Positions 34,953 through 44,097 of a stretch of DNA of 64,000 nucleotides are shown here, in pieces (the first letter of the stretch is position 1; every line of letters begins with the position of its first letter). This DNA comes from Deltaproteobacteria bacterium (lineage in GTDB: Bacteria > Desulfobacterota > Syntrophobacteria > BM002): NCBI GenBank assembly GCA_019309045.1, contig JAFDGZ010000001.1, forward strand, positions 80,843-144,842. Reading direction: 5' to 3'. A program made the position numbers and the translations under genes. Below the pieces are notes generated by a model. It was given only the letters and a program-made list of their open reading frames with translations, was not told where the DNA came from and made no database searches.

Positions 34953-35738
34953 TCAGCCGCTCTGTATGAGGCCATAGACAACGGGCAGCAGCTGTTTCAA
35001 CAGGCGGCTGAAATAGGGGACCAGCGTGCCCATGGATATGCCGAAAATCAGCAGGCCAATGCCAATATTGAGCGGGAAGCCAACAATCAAGATGTTTATC
35101 TGAGGTACTGTCTTGCAGATCAGCCCCAGTGCCACCGTGGTGAGCAGCAGGGCAATCATCACTGGAGCAGAAATTCTCACCGCCACCTGAAACATGATGC
35201 TGCTCAACTTGACAAGCTTGGCATAGATTCCTGCCTGCAGCACAAAGCCGCCCGGCGGGATAAGTTCGAAGGAGCGGATCACGGCCTGCAGCAGCAAATG
35301 ATGGCCATTGATCAACAGAAAGATGAGGATGGCCAGGATATAGCTGAACTGGGCCAGAATGGAGGACTGGCTGCCGCTCTGTGGATCAATGACATTGACA
35401 ATGCTGTAGCCCATCTGAAAGCCTATGAACTGGCCGGCGATCTGAAAACCAGCGAGAATGATACGCACAGACAAGGCAAGCACCACGCCGAGGAGCGTCT
35501 CGGCACAGATCATCAGCACCATTTGCACGCTCGACTGCACCACCAGAGGCTGCACGGGAACAACCTGACTGAGAAAAAGCGCCAGCAGCAACGACAGACT
35601 GGCCTTCCATACCGTCGGCAAATTGACGCTTCCGAAAAACGGCAGCAGGAAAAGACAGACACTCACCCGGAAAAAGATGAAGAAAAAGCTATAGAGCCGG
35701 GGGGTAGAGAGTAGACTGTAGAGGAGTTCATATGGCAT
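34953..35738 (-). CDS. fliR: Flagellar export gate protein FliR
   Basis: Core membrane protein of the export gate, with FliP and FliQ. About 261 residues with six hydrophobic stretches; typical segments are RVSVCLFLLPFFG, FQIAGQFIGFQMGYSIVNVI, DPQSGSQSS and the C-terminal NILIVGFPLNIGIGLLIFGI. The ATG at 35738 gives the usual N-terminus although its ribosome site is weak; GTG 35750 and TTG 35759 are open alternatives. An unusually long gap (178 bp) separates it from fliQ. Confidence 0.95.
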   Translation of the reverse strand: MPYELLYSLLSTPRLYSFFFIFFRVSVCLFLLPFFGSVNLPTVWKASLSLLLALFLSQVVPVQPLVVQSSVQMVLMICAETLLGVVLALSVRIILAGFQIAGQFIGFQMGYSIVNVIDPQSGSQSSILAQFSYILAILIFLLINGHHLLLQAVIRSFELIPPGGFVLQAGIYAKLVKLSSIMFQVAVRISAPVMIALLLTTVALGLICKTVPQINILIVGFPLNIGIGLLIFGISMGTLVPYFSRLLKQLLPVVYGLIQSG

Positions 35739-35916
35739 GGCATTACTCACACCCAGCAACTGCCTCGAGGAACGACAGCCGCCCGATGATACAGGCTGTT
35801 CTGTACCCCCGGAGCGGTCAATGTGCCCAACTGTGGCGGTTGCCCAGGCAACACAAGATTGTAGCTATCCTGATCCTTGTCGCAGACAGCGGTAAATATC
35901 GCCTGCAATACCCGGC
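35739..35916. other. Gap between fliQ and fliR
   Basis: 178 bp in an otherwise tightly packed operon. No promoter and no convincing small gene was seen; a short dyad (GTTGCC-CA-GGCAAC, about 35848-35861) is the only structure noticed. Confidence 0.3.
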
Positions 35917-36186
35917 TCAATGCACCAGGGTGGGAATAATGGTGATAATATGTCTGGCAAAAGCAGTCATTTTGCTGATCATCCATGGAGCAAAAAAGAG
36001 CAGCCCCAGCAATACTGCCACGATTTTCGGCACAAAGGTCAAAGTCATCTCCTGCACCTGCGTTACGGCCTGAAAGATGCTCACCACCAACCCGACTATC
36101 AGTCCTATGCCCAGCATTGGCAGAGAAATCAGCAAAGTCATCTCGACCGCCTCCCGTGCCAACCCCATGAGGAATTCAGGTGTCAT
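35917..36186 (-). CDS. fliQ: Flagellar export gate protein FliQ
   Basis: Small two-helix membrane protein of the export gate, 89 residues: MTPEFLMGLAREAVEMTLL, then GLIVGLVVSIFQAVTQVQEM and TLTFVPKIVAVLLGLLFF. The ATG at 36186 with GAGGGG upstream is preferred over the open frame to 36201. It begins 7 bp after the fliP stop. Confidence 0.96.
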   Translation of the reverse strand: MTPEFLMGLAREAVEMTLLISLPMLGIGLIVGLVVSIFQAVTQVQEMTLTFVPKIVAVLLGLLFFAPWMISKMTAFARHIITIIPTLVH

Positions 36187-36193
36187 TTTCCCC

Positions 36194-37054
36194 TCACACA
36201 AAGCTTTTCAGCAGCGAGCCCACCAGCAGGGACCAGCCGTCTACCAGGACGAACAGCAGTATCTTGAAAGGCAAAGAGATCATTATCGGCGGCAGCATCA
36301 TCATTCCCATGGAGAGAAGTACACTGGCCACCACCATGTCTATGATGAGAAAAGGAATATAGAGCAGGAAGCCGATCTGAAAGGCTGTCTTCAGTTCACT
36401 GATGACAAAGGCAGGAATGAGCACCAGTATGGGGACATTTTCCTTGTTATCCGGGCGTGCAAGCTTTGCCGCCTTGACGAACAGGGCAAGATCCTGCTGC
36501 CTCGTCTGCTTCAGCATGAACTCTCTCAGGGGTTTGACCGCCCTGTCCAGGGCCTCCTTCTGTGTCAGCTCACTCGCCAGATATGGCTGCAGTGCCTGAC
36601 TGTTTACCTGTTGCCAGGCAGGCGTCATGAGAAAGAAGGTGAGGAACAGTGCCAGGCCAACAAGCACCTGGTTCGGCGGCATCTGCTGGGTGCCGAGGGC
36701 CTGGCGCAAGAAAGAGAACACCACCACGATCCTGGTAAAAGAGGTCATGAGAACCAATATGGCCGGCGCCAGGGAAAGTACAGTGAGGATGAAGAGAATT
36801 TCCAGGAGAACTGACACCCGCTGTGGCTCTGTGGCCTGCTCCAGTGAAAAATTCACGGACGGCAGGGTCAGGGATTCGGCCATGGCTGCCTTCGGCAGCA
36901 GAATGATCAAGGCTGTGGCAGCTAATGCCGCCACAACGAACACTCGCACAGCCCCACGAGGAAAGAATGAGGCTTCTCCACCATTTCGACATTTCTCAGC
37001 CAACCGCCTCATGCGCTTTTCTTTCTGCTGCGACTCAGAGCAAACCTGCATCAT
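36194..37054 (-). CDS. fliP: Flagellar export gate protein FliP
   Basis: Core gate protein with an N-terminal signal sequence. The 286-residue reading has a basic leader, a hydrophobic signal (about 36-60), and the body with [40 protein letters not shown], then [18 protein letters not shown] and [19 protein letters not shown]. The ATG at 37054 overlaps the fliO stop in an AATGA arrangement. A shorter start 14 codons in is possible, since the leader is longer than usual. Confidence 0.96.
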   Translation of the reverse strand: MMQVCSESQQKEKRMRRLAEKCRNGGEASFFPRGAVRVFVVAALAATALIILLPKAAMAESLTLPSVNFSLEQATEPQRVSVLLEILFILTVLSLAPAILVLMTSFTRIVVVFSFLRQALGTQQMPPNQVLVGLALFLTFFLMTPAWQQVNSQALQPYLASELTQKEALDRAVKPLREFMLKQTRQQDLALFVKAAKLARPDNKENVPILVLIPAFVISELKTAFQIGFLLYIPFLIIDMVVASVLLSMGMMMLPPIMISLPFKILLFVLVDGWSLLVGSLLKSFV

Positions 37055-37584
37055 TTCATTACTGTCAAGGGGCGGTCTTCAGGAGCTGCAGCCTGTTGCT
37101 GGTGTTCGTCGCTAGTGCCAATTCCTGGCTGCATCGCCTCGGTCAGCCTGTCAGTAAAGGACAGGAAGCCACGCCCTCTGTCAACAGCCTCTTCTGCCTG
37201 CTGGCTGATCCTGCTGAGAAAATTGATGGATTCGGTGCCGACGCCCAGAAGGAAGCGTTCTCCCGCCACCTCCACCAGAGCTATAGATTTCTTGGGCGCC
37301 ACCAGTCGCATATCTATTACCTGAATATGAGATTTGCTAGAGCCACGGGCCAACTTGACCCACCAGCGCTTCAAGAAATAGAGAGTGACAATGAGAAGGC
37401 CCAGGACCAGGGCCAGACCGCCTGCCATTCTGATGCTGCTCCACAGAATGTTCTGCGGGCCGCCTGCCACCTGCGCTACAGCTGGCGAAGCTCCATAAAG
37501 GGTGCTGGGACATGCTGCCAGCAAGAACAATATTGCCGCTGCCAGAATCGTCCGTAAATGCAAAGGGCTTCTGCTGCAGTTCAT
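37051..37584 (-). CDS. fliO: Flagellar biosynthesis protein FliO
   Basis: Membrane protein that helps FliP oligomerise. The 177 residues have a signal-like segment (about 12-32), a transmembrane helix (about 55-75: [20 protein letters not shown]) and a cytoplasmic domain with [20 protein letters not shown] and [19 protein letters not shown], the standard FliO pattern. GGAG is upstream of the ATG at 37584. The order fliN-fliO-fliP supports it. Confidence 0.93.
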   Translation of the reverse strand: MNCSRSPLHLRTILAAAILFLLAACPSTLYGASPAVAQVAGGPQNILWSSIRMAGGLALVLGLLIVTLYFLKRWWVKLARGSSKSHIQVIDMRLVAPKKSIALVEVAGERFLLGVGTESINFLSRISQQAEEAVDRGRGFLSFTDRLTEAMQPGIGTSDEHQQQAAAPEDRPLTVMK

Positions 37585-37606
37585 CCGCTCTCTCCTTCGA
37601 CCGAGC

Positions 37607-38044
37607 TCAGGCTAGCTTTTTTACTCTCTCTGCTGGACTGATGATATCTGCCAGGCGCACCGCGAACTTGTCGTTCACCACCACCACTTCCCCACGCCCC
37701 ATAAGTTTGTCATTGACGAAAATATCCAGCGGCTCTCCGGCAGCCTTGCCAAGTTCGACTATCGCCCCTGGACCAAGTCTGAGCAAATCTGCAATCAGCA
37801 TGCGTGCTCGCCCCAGCTCCACAGTCACTTCCAGCGGAACGTCCAACAAGAAATCCAGGTTGCGTGGAGTTTCTTGACTGCTGCCATCTTCCTGGAGTTC
37901 TGAAAAAACCGTCTCCTTGGCCTCTTCCTCAGACGTGGGCTCAGTGTCGCCAAGCTCTTCCTCCACTGCCTCGCTCTGTGACACACTTTCTTCTGCTGCC
38001 GTATCTTCAGCAGTCCCTGCGGTCTTTTCTTCTACTGCTGTCAT
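37607..38044 (-). CDS. fliN: Flagellar switch protein FliN
   Basis: C-ring component. A Ser/Glu-rich N-terminal region (about 1-65) precedes the SpoA domain (about 70-142): LLDVPLEVTVELGRARM, PGAIVELGKAAGEPLDIFVN and GRGEVVVVNDKFAVRLADII. The ATG at 38044 is chosen for GGGAGG 5 bases before it; the frame is open to 38095. The 145-residue product is at the long end of the family because of the acidic extension. Confidence 0.96.
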   Translation of the reverse strand: MTAVEEKTAGTAEDTAAEESVSQSEAVEEELGDTEPTSEEEAKETVFSELQEDGSSQETPRNLDFLLDVPLEVTVELGRARMLIADLLRLGPGAIVELGKAAGEPLDIFVNDKLMGRGEVVVVNDKFAVRLADIISPAERVKKLA

Positions 38045-38075
38045 GGAACCCTCCCTTGTGCCTGCGTGCGCAGCT

Positions 38076-39050
38076 CTACTCTTCATAGAGCCCATTTAGT
38101 CTGAATGCCTTTTTACCTCGCCGCACTCCGGCAAAGCCATGCATTTTGGGTACTCCCTCTACTTTGGCCATCACTGGGTCAGTGAACTGTTGCTCGAGAA
38201 CGATAATGTCACCTGGACGCAGCTGCAGAAGTTCGCCGGCCGAAATCATGGCTCGGCCCAGTTCCACTTCAACTTCAACCTTGGTCTTGTGAAGATGCTC
38301 CCGGAATATCTGCTGCCAGCTGTGGCCAGGGGCTTGTTCCTGGGCGTGAAAGGCGGCATCTAGCTGATTGCGAATGGGCTCGAGGGTAGAGTAGGCCAGA
38401 CAAAAGGTGATGTCACCCACAGGCTCTTCCAGGACTATAGAAAAAGGAATTACAAAAACCGCCTCATCAGGAGCGCTCATGTTGACCATCTCAGGGTTCG
38501 TCTCCGAGGTCTGCAGAACAAAATTCACAGGATGAACTGGCTCCCAGGCCTTTTGCTGCGCTTGCAGGGCCATCTGCACCACTTTGCGGATGAGGGCGCT
38601 TTCGATCTGGGTAAACTCTCTTTCAGTAATTTCTGTGGGACCATCACCGCTGGCACCAAAAAATGCCTCCAAAAGAGCAAAAATCAAGCGCGACTCCAGC
38701 ACCACCAGGCCAACACCCTGCAGGGGCGCCATCTGAAAGAGATGCAGACTCGAGGGCAGAGGCAGAGAATTGCTGAATTCTCCATAAGTCTTGAATTCCA
38801 CCTCCTTGCCCTGCACATCTACGGAGCGGCTCAGGGCACTGGTGAGAACTTTGGCAAAGGATTTGACGAAGCGCTCATTAATGGAATCGAGCTGTATGGG
38901 TCTTTTCTTTAGATAGGCACTGCGATCGGCAAAATCGAAGGCTGTTACCTCAGAGCTCTTGCCGCTGCTCTGCGACTCTGTTGTCACCTCACCCTCAGAC
39001 ATGCCTTTGAGCAGGGCATTGACCTCGTCTTGAGAAAGCACCTTGTTCAT
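38076..39050 (-). CDS. fliM: Flagellar switch protein FliM
   Basis: C-ring protein that binds CheY-P. The N-terminus has the CheY-binding motif LSQDEVNALL, the middle domain contains the CheC-like fold (FALLEAFFGASGDGPTEITE, REFTQIESALIRKVV), and the C-terminal SpoA domain (about 245-320) has ELGRAMISAGELLQLRPGDI. At 324 residues it is typical. GAGGG precedes the ATG. The CheY partner lies outside the window. Confidence 0.97.
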   Translation of the reverse strand: MNKVLSQDEVNALLKGMSEGEVTTESQSSGKSSEVTAFDFADRSAYLKKRPIQLDSINERFVKSFAKVLTSALSRSVDVQGKEVEFKTYGEFSNSLPLPSSLHLFQMAPLQGVGLVVLESRLIFALLEAFFGASGDGPTEITEREFTQIESALIRKVVQMALQAQQKAWEPVHPVNFVLQTSETNPEMVNMSAPDEAVFVIPFSIVLEEPVGDITFCLAYSTLEPIRNQLDAAFHAQEQAPGHSWQQIFREHLHKTKVEVEVELGRAMISAGELLQLRPGDIIVLEQQFTDPVMAKVEGVPKMHGFAGVRRGKKAFRLNGLYEE

Positions 39051-39079
39051 ATTCCCTCTTCCCCAGCGCGCTTGCTTGT

Positions 39080-39595
39080 TTACTGCACCACGAATTCAGT
39101 AAAGTACATAGTCTTGATGGTATCTTTCCCCAGACGCCTGTTTAGTTCTCGCAGAAGTTCCTGGCGGAGACGCATTTTGCCTTCAATACTGAGGATATCT
39201 TCAAAATTTTTGCTGCTGAGAATCAATATGATGGTGTCGCGCAGCTGCGGCAGCCTCTCTTCCACCAGTTGGCTGGCCTTGTCGTTGGAGAGCTCCAGGT
39301 CTGCTTTGATCTTGAGATAGCTCCTTCGCACCGGATCATTGAGATTCACCACAAAGGTGCCCAGAGAATAGATGGGGCCCATGTGTTCCCCGGAACCCCC
39401 TTCACTGGAGGATTTCTTCTGTTCCTGCTGAGAATCTTTGCCAAGAAATTTGGAGGCCAGCCCTGTTTTCCAGGCTACTCCGCCCCCTCCCAGCAAAATT
39501 AACATGCTGATCCCCAGGATAATGAAAAGCTTTTTCTTTGACTTCTTCCTTGGTTGCTCATCTTTGCTGCTAGGATTTTTCTGTTCATCTGCCAT
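39080..39595 (-). CDS. fliL: Flagellar stator-associated protein FliL
   Basis: Single-pass inner-membrane protein that surrounds the stator. 171 residues: basic cytoplasmic start, membrane helix (about 24-44), and the periplasmic domain (about 75-171) with SLGTFVVNLNDP, YLKIKADLELSN, LPQLRDTIILILSSK and the family end MYFTEFVVQ. AAGG lies before the ATG. It is between the second motB and fliM. A divergent second copy is at 28244-28828. Confidence 0.95.
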   Translation of the reverse strand: MADEQKNPSSKDEQPRKKSKKKLFIILGISMLILLGGGGVAWKTGLASKFLGKDSQQEQKKSSSEGGSGEHMGPIYSLGTFVVNLNDPVRRSYLKIKADLELSNDKASQLVEERLPQLRDTIILILSSKNFEDILSIEGKMRLRQELLRELNRRLGKDTIKTMYFTEFVVQ

Positions 39596-39612
39596 GGCTC
39601 TTACCTTTCCGG

Positions 39613-40356
39613 TTAATTTCGGTAGAGAAAAACCTCGATTCGGCGATTCCTCTGGCGATTCGCCTGGCTGGTGTTCGGCACCAGAGGTCTACTGGAGCCG
39701 AAGCCACCCACTCTGAACCTGTTGGCGCTCAAATCTTTCACCTCGGTGAAGTATTTCACCACCTCGATTGCCCTGGCTAGAGAGAGCTGCCAGTTGTCTT
39801 TAAAGCGCTTCGAGTGCACGGGAATGTCGTCAGTGTGCCCTTCCACTGAGACCCGAAACCGGCTCCTGCGAATAATCTCAGCAAGCCTGTCGAGCAATGG
39901 CATCACCTCTGGGTCCAGCTTGGTGCCCCCCGCCCGAAACAGGATTCTGTCCTTGAAGCGTATTCTCAAGCCCCGGCGACTCTTTTTGACCTCAACACCA
40001 TCGCTGACAAGCTGCTCGTATTTGCTCCACTTGTCCGGCTTGTACTCGAAGAGCAATTTCTTCAGACCCTCGTCATCGAGACTTCCTTCCAGGGGAATGG
40101 CGAATCTGAGCTCCTTGAGCATACGGCCTACTGCCTCCACATCCGATTTCTCCGCAAAGGAGAGAGGTCCGGTTGCCCCTTTGAAAATGGTAAAAAACCT
40201 CTGCAGCAAGTTGGAGTCCATGGAGGACATGGAGAGCAATAAGACAAAAAAGGTCAGCAGCAGGGTCATGAGGTCAGAAAAGGTCATCATCCAGCTATTC
40301 GGATCCATGCCGCTAGATTCTGACTCTCTTCTCCTTGCCACTTTCTCTCCTGGCAT
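39613..40356 (-). CDS. motB: MotB-type stator protein (copy 2 in operon)
   Basis: A 247-residue stator subunit. The membrane helix carries the proton-binding Asp in WMMTFSDLMTLLLTFFVLLL (about 22-41), then a plug/linker and an OmpA-like peptidoglycan-binding domain (about 120-245: FRVSVEGHTDDIPVHSKRF, LSLARAIEVVKYF, GFGSSRPLVPNTSQANRQRN). AGGGG precedes the ATG. It follows another full MotB 5 bp upstream, so MotA could pair with either or both. The symbol is a family name. Confidence 0.93.
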   Translation of the reverse strand: MPGEKVARRRESESSGMDPNSWMMTFSDLMTLLLTFFVLLLSMSSMDSNLLQRFFTIFKGATGPLSFAEKSDVEAVGRMLKELRFAIPLEGSLDDEGLKKLLFEYKPDKWSKYEQLVSDGVEVKKSRRGLRIRFKDRILFRAGGTKLDPEVMPLLDRLAEIIRRSRFRVSVEGHTDDIPVHSKRFKDNWQLSLARAIEVVKYFTEVKDLSANRFRVGGFGSSRPLVPNTSQANRQRNRRIEVFLYRN

Positions 40357-40361
40357 TTCCC

Positions 40362-41141
40362 CTAGGGATTGAACATCCGAAACAGGAATCCCTTGAACTC
40401 ATACAACAGAGGCCTGCGAAGCTTGTCTTCCATGTGCTCGCCCACTTGTTTGTCTCTCTCGTCCAGAATGATATTCACCCGGCGATTCTTGGCCCGGTTC
40501 AAGGCGGTATTGTTGGGTGCAATGGGTCGGTGGCTGCCGTAGCCAAAGGCCGAAAGACGCCTGGCTGCCACCTTTCCCTCTTTGACCATAAAGCGCAACA
40601 CAGCCAGGGCTCGCAAGCCGCTGAGCTGCCAGTCACTCATTATGCCGGGGGAGGCTCTGATCATGTCATCTGTGTGCCCTTCAATACGAATAGGATAGTC
40701 GTTCAAATTGAGATAATGAGCCAGCTCCAGCAGAAATGAACGAGCTTCTGGTTTGAGATGGTAGTCCCCAGGTTCGAAGAGCACCGCGTCCTTGATACTT
40801 ATGATCCGCGGCAATCCCTTGCCTGCCACACTCAAGCCGCTGGCAATCTTGCTGCGCAGAAGCTGTTCAATCAGTTCCGGCTCCTCTATGGCCTTCTCAA
40901 TAGGCGCAGATGGGGGGAGCATGCTGCGTGGGGCGCTCTCAATGGCCGACAACCCTCCTCCCAGGATGCCCAGACTGCCAATGAAAGAATTGAGGGCCAG
41001 GCGCTGTCTTTCCTCATCAATAATAGCGATGGAATTCAACAGAACGAAAAATGTCATCAACAGGGTGACCAGATCGGTAAAAGTGGTCATCCATCCCATG
41101 GGGTCGAGACCACTGGCATCAGATTTTTTCTTTTTCCTCAC
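40362..41141 (-). CDS. motB: MotB-type stator protein (copy 1 in operon)
   Basis: A 259-residue paralogue of the next gene. The membrane segment (GWMTTFTDLVTLLMTFFVLL) keeps the ion-binding Asp. The linker is long and Pro/Glu-rich. The OmpA-like domain (about 115-235) has EGHTDDMIRASPGIMSDWQL and FGYGSHRPIAPNNTALNRAK; the tail adds about 25 residues. Intact motifs argue that both copies work. The 124 bp between the motA stop and this gene hold no clear element except a 6-bp inverted repeat. Confidence 0.92.
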   Translation of the reverse strand: MRKKKKSDASGLDPMGWMTTFTDLVTLLMTFFVLLNSIAIIDEERQRLALNSFIGSLGILGGGLSAIESAPRSMLPPSAPIEKAIEEPELIEQLLRSKIASGLSVAGKGLPRIISIKDAVLFEPGDYHLKPEARSFLLELAHYLNLNDYPIRIEGHTDDMIRASPGIMSDWQLSGLRALAVLRFMVKEGKVAARRLSAFGYGSHRPIAPNNTALNRAKNRRVNIILDERDKQVGEHMEDKLRRPLLYEFKGFLFRMFNP

Positions 41142-41265
41142 AGCTGCTCACCACTAGTCACATAATGCGATCATTGCCTTTGAGTTCCATCTCAGGGCAG
41201 CCATGCCTGGCGAAAATGTCTGCTGGCTTTACCAGGAAATGTGGCCTCCTGGCAAAAGGCCCGCC

Positions 41266-42030
41266 CTAGCTCGAGGCTTGTTCACGCTGCTTTGGAGCAA
41301 TGAAGGCTTTCAGCCTCTGCTCCAGGATCCTCGGATTTTCACCTTTGGCTATGCACATTACCCCTTCAATTGTCAGTTCTTTGGCAAGCACCTCTTCTGT
41401 GCTGCGCGTACGCAGCTTTCCAGCAATGGGGTTGAAGATAATATTCGCCATGATGGCACCATAGAATGTAGTCAGCAGGGCCACTGCCATGGCTGGACCG
41501 ATGGTGCTTGGATCATCCATTGTCTGCAGCATCTGCACCAGACCTATGAGCGTTCCAATCATGCCGAGGGCAGGAGCGAAGGTTCCCATGGTGGTGAATA
41601 TTTCGGCACCAAGCTTGTGCCGTTCCTGGATGTATTCCAGCTCCGTCTCCAGGATGGCCTGAATCGACTCCGGCTCCATACCGTCCATGGCAAGCTGCAG
41701 CCCGGTGCGGGCAAATTCATCGTCCATATCCTTGATGGCCGGCTCCAGGGCAAGTATGCCCTCTCTTCTCGCCTGGCCCGCAAGCGTCACAAAATTGGCG
41801 ATTGCTTCCGCAGGCGAGAACTGCTTGGCGAAAAAGGCGTTTCTTACCACCTTTACAACCTTGAAAACTTCTTTGAGAGGGTAGTTGATTAGGGTAGCCC
41901 CCAGGGTGCCGCCAGCCACAATCATCAGCGATGGCACGTTAACGAAGAGGCCGAGACCTCCTCCCATCATGATGGCGCTGAGTACAAGGGCGAAGGCAGA
42001 AAATATGCCCGCAAAGGTAGCAATATCCAT
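41266..42030 (-). CDS. motA: Flagellar motor stator protein MotA
   Basis: Four-helix membrane subunit of the ion-driven stator. The 254 residues show the family pattern: MVxGG-like SLMIVAGGTLGATLINYP, the cytoplasmic loop with charged rotor-contact residues (ARREGILALEPAIKDMDDEF), TTMGTFAPALGMIGTLIGLV and ALLTTFYGAIMANIIFNPIA. GGAG precedes the ATG. It is the first gene after a perfect sigma-54 promoter and leads the long operon down to fhlB. Confidence 0.96.
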   Translation of the reverse strand: MDIATFAGIFSAFALVLSAIMMGGGLGLFVNVPSLMIVAGGTLGATLINYPLKEVFKVVKVVRNAFFAKQFSPAEAIANFVTLAGQARREGILALEPAIKDMDDEFARTGLQLAMDGMEPESIQAILETELEYIQERHKLGAEIFTTMGTFAPALGMIGTLIGLVQMLQTMDDPSTIGPAMAVALLTTFYGAIMANIIFNPIAGKLRTRSTEEVLAKELTIEGVMCIAKGENPRILEQRLKAFIAPKQREQASS

Positions 42031-42080
42031 AGATCTCTCTCCAGATTCTTCGGGTAAAACAATGGCTTGCCAGTTGACTA

Positions 42081-42096
42081 AGCAACCTCTGTGCCA
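42081..42096 (-). promoter_or_regulatory. Sigma-54 promoter of the motA operon
   Basis: TGGCAC-AGAGG-TTGCT on the minus strand is an exact match to the -24/-12 consensus. The expected start at about 42070 gives a 40-nt leader to motA. Confidence 0.88.
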
Positions 42097-42605
42097 GCAA
42101 AATCATTGCAGAAAATGGCCAGACAGCAATATGCCTCATATACGGAGCTCCAGAGATGTCACAGTCAGGACAGCCCTCAAAGAGCAGCCACACTTTTGTG
42201 GCCGACCCCTGACAATTCCAATCCCTCTCCCCTGGCGGTCTGCCACGAGGAAGTCGCCTTACCTCCCCTGCAAACTCGCGCCGAATGGGGGCTAAGTCGC
42301 AGTCCTCCAGTGGTCTGGACTCAGGGTCGAAGGCAAACGAGTAGCGGAGGGGTGAAAATCGTTCAACTGTACTGTGGGGAAATAGTGACGAGAATCTTTG
42401 CAGCATGGTTGTTATCTCGGTAGTACTGCCCGCTAGACCCTTTGGCAAGATGCGGGCCTTACTCCCAGGAGACAGCTGCAAGCATGGCCGGCGAAGCAGC
42501 TACGCCAAAGTACTGTTCAACAACCTCCTGCAGATAGTCAAATTATTGACTAACTGGTCCGGCAGACGCCAATTGACAGGCGAAAAAGGGTGGGCTGCAA
42601 CTACC
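42097..42605. other. Long gap upstream of the motA promoter
   Basis: No gene is supported. A 180-codon minus-strand frame (41939-42481) runs through it but overlaps the motA start and resembles nothing known; a FlbD-like gene, common at this place, was looked for and not seen. A 6-bp dyad with a 4-base spacer (GCCACA-CTTT-TGTGGC, 42187-42202) lies about 90 bp upstream of the -24 box. Confidence 0.45.
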
Positions 42606-42629
42606 AAGGGCGGGAGTGATCCCGCCCTT
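42606..42629. terminator. Strong hairpin after flgE
   Basis: AAGGGCGGGA pairs perfectly with TCCCGCCCTT across a GTGA loop, 40 bp after the flgE stop. It has no adjacent T-run on the minus strand, but its strength and place at the end of the flgB operon fit a terminator. Confidence 0.6.
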
Positions 42630-42668
42630 CTGAGCTGCAGGCAATAATAAGGTGTAGGGAAAACTGTT

Positions 42669-44069
42669 CTACCGCTTCAGATTTATCAGCTCCTGCAACA
42701 TGGTATCAGTAGTAGTAATGATCCTCGAGTTCGCCTGGAATCCCCGCTGGAAAATAATCATCTTGACGAACTGGTCAGCGAGATCTACGTTGGATTGCTC
42801 CAGGGCATTTGAGGCTATGGTCCCCAGCCCGTTGGTGCCGGGGTGGCCGGTGGATGGATCTCCTGTTCTCTGGCTGGCTGCAAAGAGGTTGCCCCCCTTC
42901 TTGGTCAAATCCCAGGGATTGTTGAAATTGGCGAGAGCCACCCTGTAAAGAGGCGTCACCTGCCCGTTGGAGTAATGACCCACCATAATACCATCGGTGT
43001 CCACAGATACGCTCTGGAGAAAACCTGGACCGTAGCCGTTCTGCGACTGGCCTATGGTGGTTGAGGAAGAGGCATACTTGGTGCTGGTGAAGTTGGCATC
43101 ACGGGCCCAGCCCGTACCGTTCCAGTAGAGACCCAGGTTGAGTTCGATTGTCTGGGGCCCCTGGCCAAAATCCACGGTGAACTGAGGATAGTTGTTGGTG
43201 CCAAAAGTTGCAGCTGTCCAGTTGGTTGGATCGTTATCCTTGGTCTCCAGGTTGGAAAGACTGGCAAGATTGCCGTTGGCATCATAGGTGATGATGCCTC
43301 GCATGTAGACTCCGGCAAGAGCTCCCTTGGCAGCCTGGTTCTGATCCTTGCCTGGATCGGTTGTCACCAGGAATTCATACTGATCATTGGCATCTGTTCG
43401 GTCGAAATAGAGGGTGAGTGTGTGCTCACTGCCCAGGCTGTCATAGATATTTATCGAAGTCTGGTAGGCATAGTCGTTCGGGGTCAGCGGTGGATCCAGG
43501 CTGGCATCCCACTTGCTCGCCAGGTTGGCACCGGCCACTGTATCGAGCGCCCTGCGAGAATCCAGATTGGTGGTCAGCTGCAGCAGGTTGGTCTCCTGGG
43601 GCGGGGAACTGAAATCGTTCAGGTGAATGTCCGTGATGTCACCCTGGTCTTCACCAGTTTCGGCATCGAGCCTCCAGCCCTGCACCACATACCGTTCGGG
43701 ATTTACCAGGTAGCCTTCCTGATCAAACTTGAACTGTCCGGCCCTGGTATAGTAGCGGTCGCCCGTGTCTCTGTTTTCCAGGATGAAAAAGCCGCTGCCG
43801 CCAATTGCCAGGTCAGTAGGCTCACTGGTGTTCTCGAAGGAACCCTGATCAAAAGTGGCGCTGATGTCGCTCAAACGAGAACCACGGCCTATCTGGGCTG
43901 ACCCCGAAGCCACTGACACATTCTGGGCCAGAAGATCCTGGAAGGTGACCCGGCTCGATTTGAAGGCCACGGTATTCACATTGGCGATGTTGTCGCCAAT
44001 GACAGCCATGGAATTTCCCAGGACATTGAGGCCGCTGATGCCCGAGTAGAGAGAACTTGAAATTGACAT
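42669..44069 (-). CDS. flgE: Flagellar hook protein FlgE
   Basis: Builds the hook. The 466 residues start MSISSSLYSGISGLNVLGNS with the rod/hook signature IGDNIANVNTVAFKSSR; the core has IGGSGFFILENRDTGDRYYT and the C-terminus LEQSNVDLADQFVKMIIFQR. The middle (about 150-380) is the variable outer domain, longer than in enterobacteria. A strong AAGGAGG sets the start at 44069, not the open frame to 44153. It is the last gene of its operon. Confidence 0.96.
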   Translation of the reverse strand: MSISSSLYSGISGLNVLGNSMAVIGDNIANVNTVAFKSSRVTFQDLLAQNVSVASGSAQIGRGSRLSDISATFDQGSFENTSEPTDLAIGGSGFFILENRDTGDRYYTRAGQFKFDQEGYLVNPERYVVQGWRLDAETGEDQGDITDIHLNDFSSPPQETNLLQLTTNLDSRRALDTVAGANLASKWDASLDPPLTPNDYAYQTSINIYDSLGSEHTLTLYFDRTDANDQYEFLVTTDPGKDQNQAAKGALAGVYMRGIITYDANGNLASLSNLETKDNDPTNWTAATFGTNNYPQFTVDFGQGPQTIELNLGLYWNGTGWARDANFTSTKYASSSTTIGQSQNGYGPGFLQSVSVDTDGIMVGHYSNGQVTPLYRVALANFNNPWDLTKKGGNLFAASQRTGDPSTGHPGTNGLGTIASNALEQSNVDLADQFVKMIIFQRGFQANSRIITTTDTMLQELINLKR

Positions 44070-44097
44070 GGTACATCCTCCTTGCTTCCAGAAGTAC

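Noticed and set aside
35739..35986. A possible extra small gene between fliQ and fliR
   Set aside because: The 79-codon frame overlaps fliQ in another frame, has no ribosome site and no membrane pattern expected for an export gate gene.
41939..42481. A 180-codon minus-strand open frame overlapping the start of motA
   Set aside because: It runs across the exact sigma-54 promoter and into motA in another frame and has no recognisable domain.
42097..42605. A FlbD-like small gene between flgE and motA
   Set aside because: This is a common place for it, but no frame on either strand shows the short FlbD pattern.
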